In this document: piece after piece, positions 22,501 through 32,581 of the stretch
Position numbering within the stretch: the stretch's first letter is position 1
How the letters are laid out: each line of letters begins with the position of its first letter
Assembly (NCBI RefSeq): GCF_963855985.1
Contig: NC_087111.1
Coordinates: forward strand, 4,593,001 to 4,657,000
Reading direction: 5' to 3'
Origin: Ostrinia nubilalis
Lineage: Eukaryota > Arthropoda > Insecta > Lepidoptera > Crambidae
Length of the DNA: 64,000 nucleotides
Translations under genes and position numbers: made by a program
Notes under the pieces: generated by a model
Databases searched by the model: none
The model's input: only the letters and a program-made list of their open reading frames with translations
What the model was told of the DNA's origin: nothing

Positions 22501-24820
22501 GTTGAGTCCCATACCTACCCTGCGGGGACAGGGTAGGTTATGTGGGGCTCACTAAGTCAGAAGGACGAGGCATACCCACTAAAAAGACCCCGGTGCTCCG
22601 TCACTCGCCGTATGTGGGAGGAAACTGTGGGATTCCGGACAAAGCCTTCTTTACCATAGCCCCTCCTGGGGTTTGCAAACCACTATGGAATTTTCCATAG
22701 CCTATAATGCCTATTCACACTCATTGTTTTTTCTTAATGCCATAATTCAGTTACCAACACGTTATTTTTTTGCTGCGAAAGTCAACAAATTGCATATTAG
22801 TATTTGTTTACCGCTTAGAAAATAAGAATGTAGAGACAGCACAGGGCTATAAATTTTGGTTGCAAATTAGCTCTTATTCCAACTGTATAAGATCCCATGG
22901 CGTTTAGTTTAGCTGTTGTCTTTACAAAAATGACATTCGTCATTATTATTTACACGCTCCGATTAGTTCACACCGGTAATGTTGTGTGCAGTCGGTGTTA
23001 GTGTTCCCTATCGTTTTGGAATGAGAAAACCATTTGATTAGCCTTTGTTTTCCATAAGTTGTTTTGAGCTTAGATCTGCTACTTATGGGACCAGTATTGT
23101 CCATCGTTTTGTAGTACAGTCAACGTCAAATAAATACCCAAAAAGTGGACAACACAACTAAGACGTGTTGCGAACTTTTTGGCTACTTTTTGACCTTGAC
23201 TGTCCAATATCACCCACGTGTATTTATGTAAGTTCTGTTTTCAACTTTTCAAAGCAAATTACTTAAGTAATAATGAGTATGATCACGAAATAAAAGACAA
23301 ATCTCTAAAAACATTTTAAAAAACAAAACATTAATTATAATACCTAATACCTAGTATTAGGCTAGCTTTCAGCTTTAAAGGTACAGAATGCTATGGTTAA
23401 TTTGTTATTGTAAACAATCGAATGAAACATTCAAATTTATTTAAAATCACACTAAAATGCGATTCAACCTCAAGTAGGTGTAGCTTCAAGCCTTGGAATC
23501 TTGGAATAAGGCCTAGAATTCATGAAAATACTTCAAATACTGTCAATAAGAAAAACGTAAGCCCTTTTTTATCCATAATTACCATCCATTGAAAAAAAAA
23601 TGAAATGAAATAGTTTATTCAGTACATAGGCCCTTTCCAGGGCACTTATACAAGTCCCAAATATAGCTTGCCCTACCACGAAGTTGGCTCTATTGACACC
23701 GGAACATGCTGAACTTATTATGGCATCTAAAGTAATTGTTATAAGTGCTATTTTGGAACAGAAATGTTTATTCTTATGTGCTAGCGACAGTATAAAGTGA
23801 AATAGAGCGTGGAAGCTTAATGGATGCATCCAAGCAAAAGCAATAAAGCCTCTTTTGTAGAAAAAGTTGTGAATTTAGATTTAATCATAGCACTTACATT
23901 AGTTATTTATGTACTAGATAACGATCAAGAATGTGATTTGTCGTTTTAGACTTTTATTGGCTTCGAAATAACATGTAAATTAGCTAATCATTCATAAAAA
24001 TTAACGTTAGGCTCTTACTCTATTTGCTAAACTTTTTTTTTCTACGATAATGTAATGGAAGGTGTCCAAACAGTCAATCTGTAAATTATTGGGGGATGCC
24101 TATGTTCAGCAGTGGACGTCCTGTGACTGAAATGATGATGAAAAAGTTAGTTAAGAGCTTTTTAAAAGCTAGCTTTGAGAATGAATGGATTTTGTGAACA
24201 GAAGACGTTCTTTTAATAGGTGCTTATTACCCGTTTTCACCATCAATTAAGTGACCCCTGTGGTAACACACTTTTATTTTCATATGGGTCACTTAAAAAT
24301 TTGGGATTGATGGTGTAAACGGGCATTAGGAAATTTGAAATAAAACTTTTGTAAACCTATAAAGAAGAGGCGACAATAGTAACTGAGTTTCGCGCTACTT
24401 CTTCTCAGCAGGAGCCCACATAATAGTCCTGAAGCAGTAAAGGGTTTAAATGGGATGTGTAAAAGCGCTTTTTAAAAGTCTCATTGCAAAACATAAATAA
24501 CTTATATGATTGTCTGATAAACCTTACACATAGATACTTTTTTCTCATACCACCTTCCTTCCACAGGTACTCTCATGTCGATCGGTCTTGGCGCGCTCGC
24601 TTTACTCGCTGGCAAGGCCCTCATGACTGCAATGATGTCTCTCCTGCTCTCTGCCATCATCGGCATCAAATCCCTCACCGGTGGGCAGAAATCAACCACG
24701 TATGAGATTGTATCTAAGCCTATATACAGCCACAGCCATTCCCACTCCACGGCACATGAGGATGTTGGAGGATATGGGCATTCAGGGTATGGCAGGAGCC
24801 TTAATGTAAGAAGGCGTTAG
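19575..24820 (+). CDS. Osiris (DUF1676) protein (locus 2), two exons
   Basis: Exons 19575-20088 and 24567-24820 join in phase 1 (donor GTACGT, acceptor CCACAG) to give 255 residues. A signal peptide spans about 1-15. C44-x8-C53 lies in KDCTGGIFSPTCLK. The DUF1676 core has PGVSLVKE, DERLDKYLLFKLG and DTHTIKLRLLDE, followed by a Gly-rich linker GGKKGGLGG. Exon 2 gives a hydrophobic stretch ([17 protein letters not shown], then MMSLLLSAIIGI), a KSTTYEIV block and a His/Ser tail (YSHSHSHSTAHED). This is the full Osiris layout, so the protein is probably secreted or held in endomembranes and acts in cuticle formation (family knowledge). The 4.5-kb intron carries nested transposons. The unspliced frame meets TAA inside the donor site. 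Locus 1 upstream is a close paralogue that may share exon 2. Confidence 0.92.
20786..21863. mobile_element. TIR element split by an inner insertion
   Basis: The left end CCCCCTTATTAAT plus AAAGTTACACCTAG is mirrored at the right by CTAGGGTGTAACTTTTATTA and ATAAAGGGGCT. Between these arms sits the TTAA-flanked element 20877-21819. The outer family is unknown. It lies in the intron of Osiris locus 2. Confidence 0.8.
20877..21819. mobile_element. piggyBac-like non-autonomous element
   Basis: The ends CCCTCGCTGTACGAGGTG and CACCTCGTACACGGAGGG are inverted and are flanked directly by TTAA on both sides (20873-20876 and 21820-21823), the piggyBac target duplication. Subterminal CACCTGGTACGGGACGT occurs twice (about 21068 and 21774), together with GGGGT/ACCCC palindromes. 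No transposase ORF. Confidence 0.85.
22143..22213. repeat. two adjacent perfect palindromes
   Basis: 22143-22172 is a spacerless palindrome with 15-base arms (TTTAACCATTATCCA and its complement). 22181-22195 and 22199-22213 are 15-base arms (CATAACGAGGCATGC) around GAG. Both lie in the intron of Osiris locus 2. Confidence 0.92.
22440..22700. repeat. GC-rich repeat-like block
   Basis: A compositional island in AT-rich intron, with a hairpin CCTACCCTG...CAGGGTAGG near 22515 and paired CCATAG/CTATGG motifs. Probably a retroposon fragment. Family not recognised. Confidence 0.35.
23603..23700 (-). mobile_element. retroposon 3' end, ATAGTTTATTC family
   Basis: Close relative of 7194-7310: AAATAGTTTATTCAGTACAT, CCCTTTCCAGGGCACTTAT, CAAATATAGCTTGCCCTACC. 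Confidence 0.7.
24075..24145 (+). mobile_element. RTE LINE 3' end
   Basis: GGGGGATGCCTATGTTCAGC, AGTGGACGTCCTGTGACTGA and ATGATGATG form the terminal bases of an RTE copy. Confidence 0.8.
24225..24328. mobile_element. 104-bp MITE, ACCCGTTTTCACCATCAA ends
   Basis: ATTACCCGTTTTCACCATCA is answered by TGATGGTGTAAACGGGCATT, with inner AAGTGACCC and GGGTCACTT arms. Non-coding; close upstream of the Osiris exon at 24567. Confidence 0.8.
24390..24500 (+). mobile_element. retroposon fragment, GTGTAAAAGTGCTTTTTAAA family
   Basis: CTACTTCTTCTCAGCAGGAG, CCTGAAGCAGTAAAGGGTT and GTGTAAAAGCGCTTTTTAAA relate it to 3770-3890 and 13736-13850. Confidence 0.65.
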
Positions 24821-25924
24821 AATAAGTTGTCAGGAGTTTGGGATACTTTGAGAGAATAGGTCTTTTGTACCTACTGACTATGATGAGGTTTCGTCAAGGG
24901 CCATTCAAATTCGATATATTTTTGCATGATACAGGGCACGTAGGTCCCATAAAAATATTTTGAATCATTCAGACATCAATTTGGATGTAGTTTAAAATTT
25001 GATCAATTGTCTATTCTATGGCTGAAACATTAGACTGGAAATACTTTTTATCTCTATAAACTCGTATATATTTTTATTATATTTAAACCTTCTTTTCTTA
25101 TTCCTATTATATTTATTGCTCATCTCAATTTGCTAAAATATTACAAAGTCATATTCAAACATAACTTATCTATTTTTTTCATGATTAGCCTTGATCAGGC
25201 TACAGCTCTATGTATACATTCTATCTATCTATTTATTTGCATAATATTATGTATTTTATGTATTGTTATTTGTTATAAATTGCTGATTCTTATGGCTTGA
25301 ATTTCCACAAAGTTCTCTCAAAGTGTTTTCGAATATTTTGATAATTTATTTATAGTTATATTAACGAAATTGTTTCCAAACGAACCAACGAAACGATAAT
25401 AAATTATTTATTGTTATTTAATAATTTATTTTAGGATAAGATCACGATGTAACTTTTTTCTTACTTTTGTATTTTTATTCTTCAGTATTATATTCTGAAA
25501 ATGTGTCATAATTTGTATTGTGTCATTATTACTTGTATTATATTTTATGTATTGTTTGTATAATTATTCTTTCTTTGTTTTATTTTATTTGTGATATTAG
25601 TTTAATATATTATTTTTGTATGGAAATTTTCTATGTTCTTCATATTTTATATACATTACGTGTAATGATTTATGTATTTAATGTTTCTAATATTTTATGT
25701 ATTACTATTTTTATACAAAAATACTATCTATCATATAAAAAGACTGTTTACCGCTTAGTCTTCTTAGCAATAGATCTTTCCTTGTACATAATTTTATGTA
25801 TAAATATTTAGTTTTTATGTGTACATATTTTCTATTATTACTACATGTACATATTTATATAATGTATTTGCTCAATTTAGTTTTTTTTTATTTGTATAAC
25901 TTTCATACTTCTGCACCCAAAGAA

Positions 25925-25930
25925 AATAAA
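25925..25930 (+). terminator. candidate polyA signal, Osiris locus 2
   Basis: AATAAA about 1.1 kb after the stop, followed by GTTGGTGTTTT, a GT-rich downstream element. Earlier AATAAA sites (for example near 25399) could be used instead. Confidence 0.5.
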
Positions 25931-25934
25931 GTTG

Positions 25935-26560
25935 GTGTTTTATAAAAACCTTGTTTTATTTTACCAATTTCAAGGTTTTTTTATGCATGACAAGGCTGGT
26001 ATTTGACCGCAATCGCACCTAGTGTTAAGTGAGATGCAGTCTAGGATGGTACATATCTGCCCTGTAAGTGCCTATTCACTCTCGCATTGAAAGAGCCCGG
26101 ATTATAGTGTTCAGAAAAGACAACAGCAGGTTTTGGTTATGTTTTCAAGTTAACAACAAGGCTAATGTAGAGTTACTAGAATACAAACATTTACATGACT
26201 AATTTACGTCACAATTACGTTATTACTTCACAATATAAGATAGTGAAAAGTAATTAAATGAAAATATGTTAGCACAATTTATAGCTTTGCGACCAAAAAA
26301 ATTGCCATATCACAAATAAAATCATATTTATAACAATCAAACACTACGAGAATAATAATAATTTTATTAAAATCATGTTCATTAATTAGTCATAATGATT
26401 TGTTAAAATCATAATTATTAAAAGTGAAATCATTCAATGAGTAAAAGCAAACATACAATTACAAATATCTGCGGCATATTCATCAAATAACTTAATTGAT
26501 ATCAGTCATTCGGTATCACCTTTCATGTTATTAATGTATTTGCATTACCATACCAAAATA
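25935..26560. other. AT-rich intergenic DNA
   Basis: No gene or clear repeat seen. Confidence 0.5.
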
Positions 26561-26562
26561 CA

Positions 26563-26897
26563 GGGTGTACTATCATTTTTTTTTATTTTTTCTTTACATT
26601 ATTTAGCCGTTACATTAAATTCAAATAGTGTCTTAAATCCTCTTGTGTTTTGTCCAGACACTATTGTTCTCTATACAAATGAAATGTAAAAAAATCATGA
26701 GAAGTAAATTCCACAAGCTTTGTCAATCAAAATAATACATTTTAATTTATAAACAGATTTTTTTTCGCTATTTCAATGAAACCGACTGTACTGTTCTTAA
26801 AAATTTACTGTTGTAATACTTTATGAATAACATACTTATCTTTTGATAGATCTGTATCTGATTAAGTTTTAATAGTTCCGCTTTCGTGAACACCCTA
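26563..26897. mobile_element. possible TIR element, ACAGGGTGT ends
   Basis: ATACAGGGTGTACTATC at the left and GTGAACACCCTATAT at the right form short imperfect inverted ends about 330 bp apart. The interior is AT-rich and non-coding. The ends are short, so confidence is modest. Confidence 0.45.
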
Positions 26898-27087
26898 TAT
26901 ACTCAAAATTAAATGTATAATGCCATTATCCATTCACAAAACGTTATGCCTGTCTAACATCAGAGTCAGTATCGAAAGTACCTTAATCTAAGCAAAACGA
27001 AATATAAGAAAAATGATCCACTTTCTTCACTGATTGGCTAATGTTTTAGTTTATTTTTAGTGAAAGTATATTGTTTGAAATGTAATG

Positions 27088-27645
27088 CAGGGATGTTATG
27101 GATATGAAGTTTCGGATACGTTTACGGATATTAGAATAATATTATACCGGTTTCGGTTAAGGTTAAGGTTAGTAAATCATTTCGGATTATCCGAAAGTTA
27201 CGGATAATTTTGGTTACGGATATTGAAGTTTAAAAAGGTAAAATTCAAATAGTAAGATGCTGCGCGACCCACATAACCACTTTATGTACTATGCGGGGTA
27301 CCTATGATAAAGGTAAAACAGGTATATCAGAATGATGCCAAGGGATGCCAGACAAGTAACAAATATTAAAAACTAGCTTTTGCCCGCGGCTTCACCCGCG
27401 TGAAATTTAGTGTCACAAATCGGCATAAATTATAGCCTATATGTTAATTTGGGTTACAAATAATAATACTGTAAGGTTTCAACAAAATCCGTTCAGTAGT
27501 TTTTGCGTGAAAGAGTAAACAAACATCCAAACTTTCGCATTTATAATAGTAGGATATTAAGATTTAGTGGAATCGGTTTCGGATATTTTTTTATTTCGGA
27601 TATCCGATAGTTTCGGTTACGTTTACAGATATCCATACATCCCTA
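27088..27645. mobile_element. hAT-type element with 8-bp target duplication
   Basis: The ends CAGGGATGTTATGGATAT and ATATCCATACATCCCTA are flanked by the same 8 bases, ATGTAATG (27080-27087 and 27646-27653), as expected of hAT insertion. The interior is built from TTTCGGATAT and GGTTACGG repeats. A Helitron-like element sits inside at 27372-27553. No transposase. Confidence 0.88.
27372..27553 (-). mobile_element. Helitron-like element nested in hAT element
   Basis: Opposite-strand relative of 14860-15055: ACTAGCTTTTGCCCGCGGC, then AATCCGTTCAGTAGTTTTTG and TTTCGCATTTATAATAGTAG. It interrupts the hAT-type repeat. Confidence 0.7.
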
Positions 27646-27954
27646 ATGTAATGTAAAAGATGGCGTCGAGCTCAGCCTAGCAGTTCTAATGACTGTGTTT
27701 GCAGTCTAAGATTAGATCATTTAAATGACAACTAGATCAGATGAAATTATGTTAAGGTTAATAACTTTGAAGCACTTTCCTTCGAACTGTAGGCTTCCTT
27801 ACTAACCGGTCTTTCAATTTCGGTTGTGGCTAGAGCTTTTATGAAACAAATTAAGATCAAAAATTGATACAAATGAAAGCACGGATTCAAGTTTATTGTG
27901 ATTAGTGGAGTATTAAATTCACAATCATATCGATCTCATATCTAAAACCGGCCG

Positions 27955-28093
27955 TATTCACAAACCTTACTATGAGGTCTCACAGTGCGCGTGAACGCAC
28001 AGGGTGACACATGAACCAATCACAGAGCTCAATTCAACGCTGTGCGTTCGATTTGCTGCTTCACTTAAACAAGCATCGTTTGTGAATACGGGG
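27955..28093. mobile_element. 140-bp MITE, GTATTCACAAAC ends (copy 2)
   Basis: CGTATTCACAAAC to GTTTGTGAATACG, with the same interior as 14417-14557. Confidence 0.88.
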
Positions 28094-28179
28094 GTATTTA
28101 TTGTTTGGTAACTTAGTATAACCCACCAATAACAATAATGTAATGTGTCACTCTATAATACTACTAATACTACTACTAC

Positions 28180-28327
28180 TAGCGGCCACTAGGTGGACCG
28201 ACGGTCTGGTGAAGGTCGCAGGAGGTGCCTGGATGCGAGCGACGCGGGACCGGTCTTTGTGGAAATCCTTTGGGGGGGGGGCCTTTGTCCAGCAGTGGAC
28301 GTCTTTCGGCTGAAACGAACGAACGAA
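28180..28327 (+). pseudogene. RTE LINE 3' coding fragment, (GAAC)n tail
   Basis: Frame + reads RWTDGLVKVAGGAWMRATRD, then RSLWKSF. It shifts across a run of ten G and resumes as FVQQWTSFG and a stop, followed by GAACGAACGAAC. Related to 52510-52909 on the other strand, and a subfamily distinct from the (GAT)n copies. Confidence 0.82.
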
Positions 28328-28521
28328 CTAGCGGCCGCCCGCGACTTCGTACGCGTGGATCCCGTTTTACCCTCTTAGGTGTGGAGTTTCGTAAAATCCG
28401 TTCTTAGTGAGCACCTACGTTCTAAAAGAAACCCCCATGAAAGATTTGAGACTTCCAGCACTTGTAGTTTCAGAGATTTCGTGATGAATGAGTCAGTTAA
28501 TCAGTGACCTTTCGCAGTTAT
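28328..28521 (+). mobile_element. interspersed element, CTAGCGGCCGCCCGCGACT family
   Basis: ACTAGCGGCCGCCCGCGACT, TAGTGAGCACCTACGTTCTA, AGCACTTGTAGTTTC and CAGTGACCTTTCGC are shared with 56794-56970 and 61483-61680, always in the same orientation. This is a non-coding family of about 190 bp, probably LINE- or Helitron-derived. Confidence 0.75.
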
Positions 28522-28532
28522 CAAAATCAAAA

Positions 28533-28690
28533 TCAAAAATATTTTATTCAATTTAGACCACTGGCGGCACTTATAAACGTCAAAATATAGTAAATAAAAA
28601 AGGTAGCCCTTATGGGGCACTTTCCATGTCTAATTATCTTTTGGGCCCTACCAGCGCTTCTGTAGATATAGACGTTCAAATATTTTTTTT
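28533..28690 (-). mobile_element. retroposon 3' end fragment
   Basis: AAATATTTTATTCAATTTAG, GGCACTTATAAACGTC and GGGCCCTACCAGCGCTTCTG resemble the ATAGTTTATTC family ends, more distantly. Confidence 0.5.
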
Positions 28691-30220
28691 ATTAATTTAG
28701 AGACTCTTTGATAGAAGACTATCTCGCCTCTCGATGTATCTGACTGCTGTAAGATGGTCATTAATGGCTGAGCAATCCCGGGGGATATCTGACTATCTTG
28801 GAACCCATAGCTGAATATAGGAGGAGTAGACCTCCCTCCATTGTAAAGTGGAAGATAAACCTATGTACTTAAAAGGTAACAATAAAGATTATGTTAGAGC
28901 TAATAGAAATTAACATAAGACACAAGATTGTCATTGTTTACGACTCTGATATTTAATTTTCTACAAGCAGTAACTTCTTACTTAAATTTTTCTTAATGAT
29001 ATCTTCGTAATTGATCTAATATTGTTAAATTCCAAATTGTATTAAAATACGATGATCATAATTGTTTTCAAACAGCTAAAAATATTATAAAATAAATAAT
29101 ATTTTGTAGTACAAAGACAGTGGCACAATAAATTCCAAATGACTTCGTTATTTATTTTAACGAGAGAACATGGACCTATAAAAAAAGGCGGACGGAACTC
29201 GCGCTACAACAAAACTGTGACGCAAAATTTTGGCGTTTGTCTATTGTGTGAGTGAATTTAGGGATGCCATGTTAGCCAAAACATTTTACCCATTTATCTT
29301 AAGAAAAACATAGATGGGCAGATATGTTACTTGGAAATGTAGACGGAATTATATCGTGCCATTTGAAAAGGATGAAAGATGAATAAGTTGAGGTAGACGC
29401 GAAATTTTCAAATTTTCTTACTTTGTTTGCAAGTCAGTGTCAGGTACGATTCACGCAGTTACAAATTATCAATCTTGTGTACCTACGTAATCATAATCTT
29501 ATGTATCATCAATTTTATTATCTCTGATAGATTTTCCACGCCTTTGGGAAGGATCAAATCTGCCTACAAAAATACATCCCAATAAAACACAGTTATTATG
29601 ATAAATTATTTTATTTCAATAGTATGCGTAATAAACACCTAAAAAGTCTTAAAATTATAGATTTCCCACTTTTCGGGTAATTTTCCCACGTAAATAATTG
29701 AGAACACTGGCCTTTGACGTATTATTTTGTCGGGTGATTGACGTTTGATTTTAATATTTTAATGTTTATAAAATCGGGGAAATAAGTGATTAGATTATTA
29801 GTTTACCTGTGAAATGTGATTCCTTGATTTTTGTTCGTTCGATCAGAACGGTTTTTACACAATTTCACCACGCAAGACATGTCGTATTTGTGTTTTTTTT
29901 TCGCCGCGTAAATGTGTCAACTGTGTGAAGTTTGCACTCGAACTGGTGTATCAGGGTATGAATGTGTGCGTGCCGGCCTGTATGTACAGGCGAGCTGGTA
30001 TATCCTAATGTCACAGTATTTTGTTGATGAGAATCCGTCCGCCTTTTTTTATAGGTCCATGCGAGAGAATGATATAATTATCATAGTCCTTTAATATACG
30101 AGTATCTGAATGTATTCCATAACAGATTGGATAGTAAGCAATCAAAAGTTTAGAATACTTTGATTCACCATAAGCTATGACTCTATGAGGACTATAGGAA
30201 GTCATGACATATGCCATCTA
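28691..30220. other. AT-rich intergenic DNA
   Basis: No supported gene. A CCTATAAAAAAAGGCGGACGG block (about 29174) recurs inverted near 30030-30060, as GTCCGCCTTTTTTTATAGG. The roughly 880 bases between may therefore be one transposon with GGACCTATAAAAAAAGGCGG ends. No transposase is visible. Confidence 0.5.
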
Positions 30221-30224
30221 AGAT

Positions 30225-30349
30225 CCAAAGCACACGATGCGTTGTGGCACCGCACTGGTCGTGTGCCCGCCACAGATATTTCTATGTAAGACGACGCATT
30301 GACACCGCTTCGGCGTCGCACCGCCGCCGCAACGCATCGTGTGCTTTGG
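30225..30349. mobile_element. MITE with perfect 20-bp TIRs
   Basis: CCAAAGCACACGATGCGTTG at 30225 and its exact complement ending at 30349 bound a 125-bp GC-richer element. Non-coding. Confidence 0.9.
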
Positions 30350-30411
30350 CTCTGCTAAAACTCATGACATGTTATTACAACCAACTAAGAAGCAATTTAT
30401 AGAGTTTCTAA

Positions 30412-30478
30412 ATAAATAATTTAACAACCGAGGCTCATCATAATTTAACAACCGAGGCTCATCATAATTTAACAACCT
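30412..30478 (+). repeat. 24-bp tandem repeat, about 2.5 copies
   Basis: The unit AACAACCGAGGCTCATCATA plus ATTT is repeated twice and begins a third time. Confidence 0.9.
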
Positions 30479-30911
30479 AAATAATGAATTATTGAAAAGT
30501 TTTCAAGTTTACAAAAGCTCTTCTTAATTTTAGTCACAGACAGTTCATAATTGCTTTTCATTGTGACTGTACATAATGTGACTATTTACTGTTGCATTTT
30601 CAAAATAGTCTCTGAGAAGCTTATTACAATTTTTCAGTATAAATATTTACATTATTTCAAATAACTTTGTGTTAATTAAATTGATGTTATATCTCATTGT
30701 AGAATTACTTAGCTGTATCGATGATGCATATTTCGTAACACCCAATAGAAATGCAAAAGGTACAAAACGAATGCACTTTACTTTTCCATTTATTTGTTCG
30801 AAAGTAAGCAGTTCGGTTCCACTCTCAGCATCTACAGCAATTGTTATTTTTTTCCTTATTTCAGTTTCTATGCTTAGCGACATCGTGCTCTTATTGTACT
30901 TGACTTGGAAG

Positions 30912-30919
30912 TATAAATA
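30912..30919 (+). promoter_or_regulatory. TATA box of third Osiris locus
   Basis: TATAAATA, with initiator-like TATCACAGT around 30939-30947 (+31). A short upstream ORF (ATG 30968 to TAA 30994, 8 codons) sits in the leader, out of frame with the main start. Confidence 0.65.
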
Positions 30920-31020
30920 AATTGGAATCTGGTCGAATATCACAGTACAACACAGCCGATCGACGAAATGTGTTCAGCTTACCTTTACCAATAAAGTATA
31001 GTGATAAATACAGTGACAAA

Positions 31021-32382
31021 ATGTGTAGCAAATATGTGGTGCTCTCGCTCGTTGTGGTTTTGTGTTATGTGTACGATACAAGTGGACTTATAGAAGATGG
31101 GGGTGACCATAACACCCTCACGGTTGAACCTGAAAAGAGTCAACCCAACGCAACGGAAAGAACTGGACGATTTCTGCAGAAGGAGTGCAGCAATATGTTC
31201 AGTTCTAAGTGCTTGAAACTCCACGTGCTGTCCTTCTTGGAGGATTTGAGCTCTCGCGATGAGCTCGCCCTCTTCCCAGGATTAAGCATCGTGAAGGAGA
31301 ACGTGTCAGGAGTATTGAGTCCCGAAGAAATGGCTGCGGAACTTTCGAGGCAATTTCCTGGGAAGCCAGAAGAGAAATTGAATAGGTACTTGCTGTACCG
31401 CCTCCAGAATTATCTGGATGGTCACTCCTTGAAGTATAAGCTGTTGGATCCTCAGACGACTAAGGAGGCCATGGAGATGACGAAGGGTGACCAAGCCAGC
31501 GCTAGAGGAAAGGGCGGCGGCGGCGGCGGCGGTGGCGGTTTCGGCGGCGGCAAGGGTGGTGGTGGCGCCCTCTTGGCATCTGCTTTGATGATGAAAGGTA
31601 AGTAATTATGTCTCTAATGTTATACAAATGTTTATCAAACAGAAACGCTATTTGTTAATGTTATAGATGAAAGAAAGCTCATAAATTAGAAGTTATTTAT
31701 AATGATGATAATACGGCTATTCTTTCATCTTGTGATTTATCTACGAGTATTCAACGTCTCTAATTACCTACTATGCATCATTTGATCACTGACTATAACT
31801 GATTGTTTCGATCTACAATATATCTGGGACTCTAGTCCCAATACTCCAATACTCTATACTGTATTGGATTCTGTCATCCAGAGGTCCCGCGTTCGATTTG
31901 AAATCAAGAGAAAAACATTTTGGCGATTAGCACAGAGGCCTAGCTAAGCTTTAAAATTTCAAGACTTTCTATTTCTTTATTGAATTCAATCCTCTGGCAT
32001 CATTCTAAGCTACGCCATACGTCAATCAGCTAAAACATTTCTAGCAACAGGCAGTGAATGTAATTTCAAAGATTTATTGTAAATTTCTCCATTTCCAGGT
32101 GCCCTTGGTGCAGCAGCCCTTGGAGCGCTGGCCCTTCTTGCAGGCAAGGCTTTGATGACAGCTCTGATGTCTCTCCTGCTCTCTGCCCTCGTAGGCCTCA
32201 AGGGCCACGGAGGCCACAAGTCTACAACCTACGAGATCATCACCAAGCCCGAAGTCTCCCACCACCACTCCCACAGCCATGAAGAACACCATGAGCATGA
32301 GCATGGTCACCATGGAGGGTACAGGAGAGCGTATGATATGAATTACAACAGTTACATGCCATATGATACCACCTCTAGTTAG
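31021..32382 (+). CDS. Osiris (DUF1676) protein (locus 3), two exons
   Basis: Exons 31021-31597 and 32099-32382 join in phase 1 (donor GTAAGT, acceptor TTCCAG) to give 285 residues. ATG 31021 is chosen because it begins a good signal peptide (residues 1-22) in a favourable ACAAAATG context. The two-cysteine motif is C56-x7-C64 ([13 protein letters not shown]). The core has [20 protein letters not shown] and [12 protein letters not shown] Gly-rich run (nine G, then FGGGKGGGG) replaces the shorter linker of loci 1 and 2. Exon 2 encodes a hydrophobic segment ([15 protein letters not shown], then [12 protein letters not shown]), a [11 protein letters not shown] block and a His/Glu-rich tail, [18 protein letters not shown]. 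This is a tandem paralogue of loci 1 and 2. Its role in cuticle or endomembrane function is inferred from the family. The unspliced frame stops inside the donor (GTAAGTAA). Confidence 0.93.
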
Positions 32383-32575
32383 AATTTGTTCAACAGTTCC
32401 ACGCGTCACTAAATGGCCGATGTTTAAAGATCGGCGCTTACAAGTGACAAGCAAACTTTTCTGAATTCGTTAAAAATCGCATTTGAGCTTAAGCTACTAC
32501 AACATTATAAGGAAGAAATATCGACATAAACTACGCTTTTCTGAATAGAATTTTACAGTAGACAGAGTGAGGACC

Positions 32576-32581
32576 AATAAA
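32576..32581 (+). terminator. candidate polyA signal, Osiris locus 3
   Basis: First AATAAA after the stop, about 195 bp downstream. Others farther on are possible. Confidence 0.4.

Noticed and set aside
25518..25811. 97-codon ORF rich in Ile, Tyr and Cys
   Set aside because: Lies in the T-rich 3' UTR region of Osiris locus 2; its composition follows the AT bias and it shows no family features.
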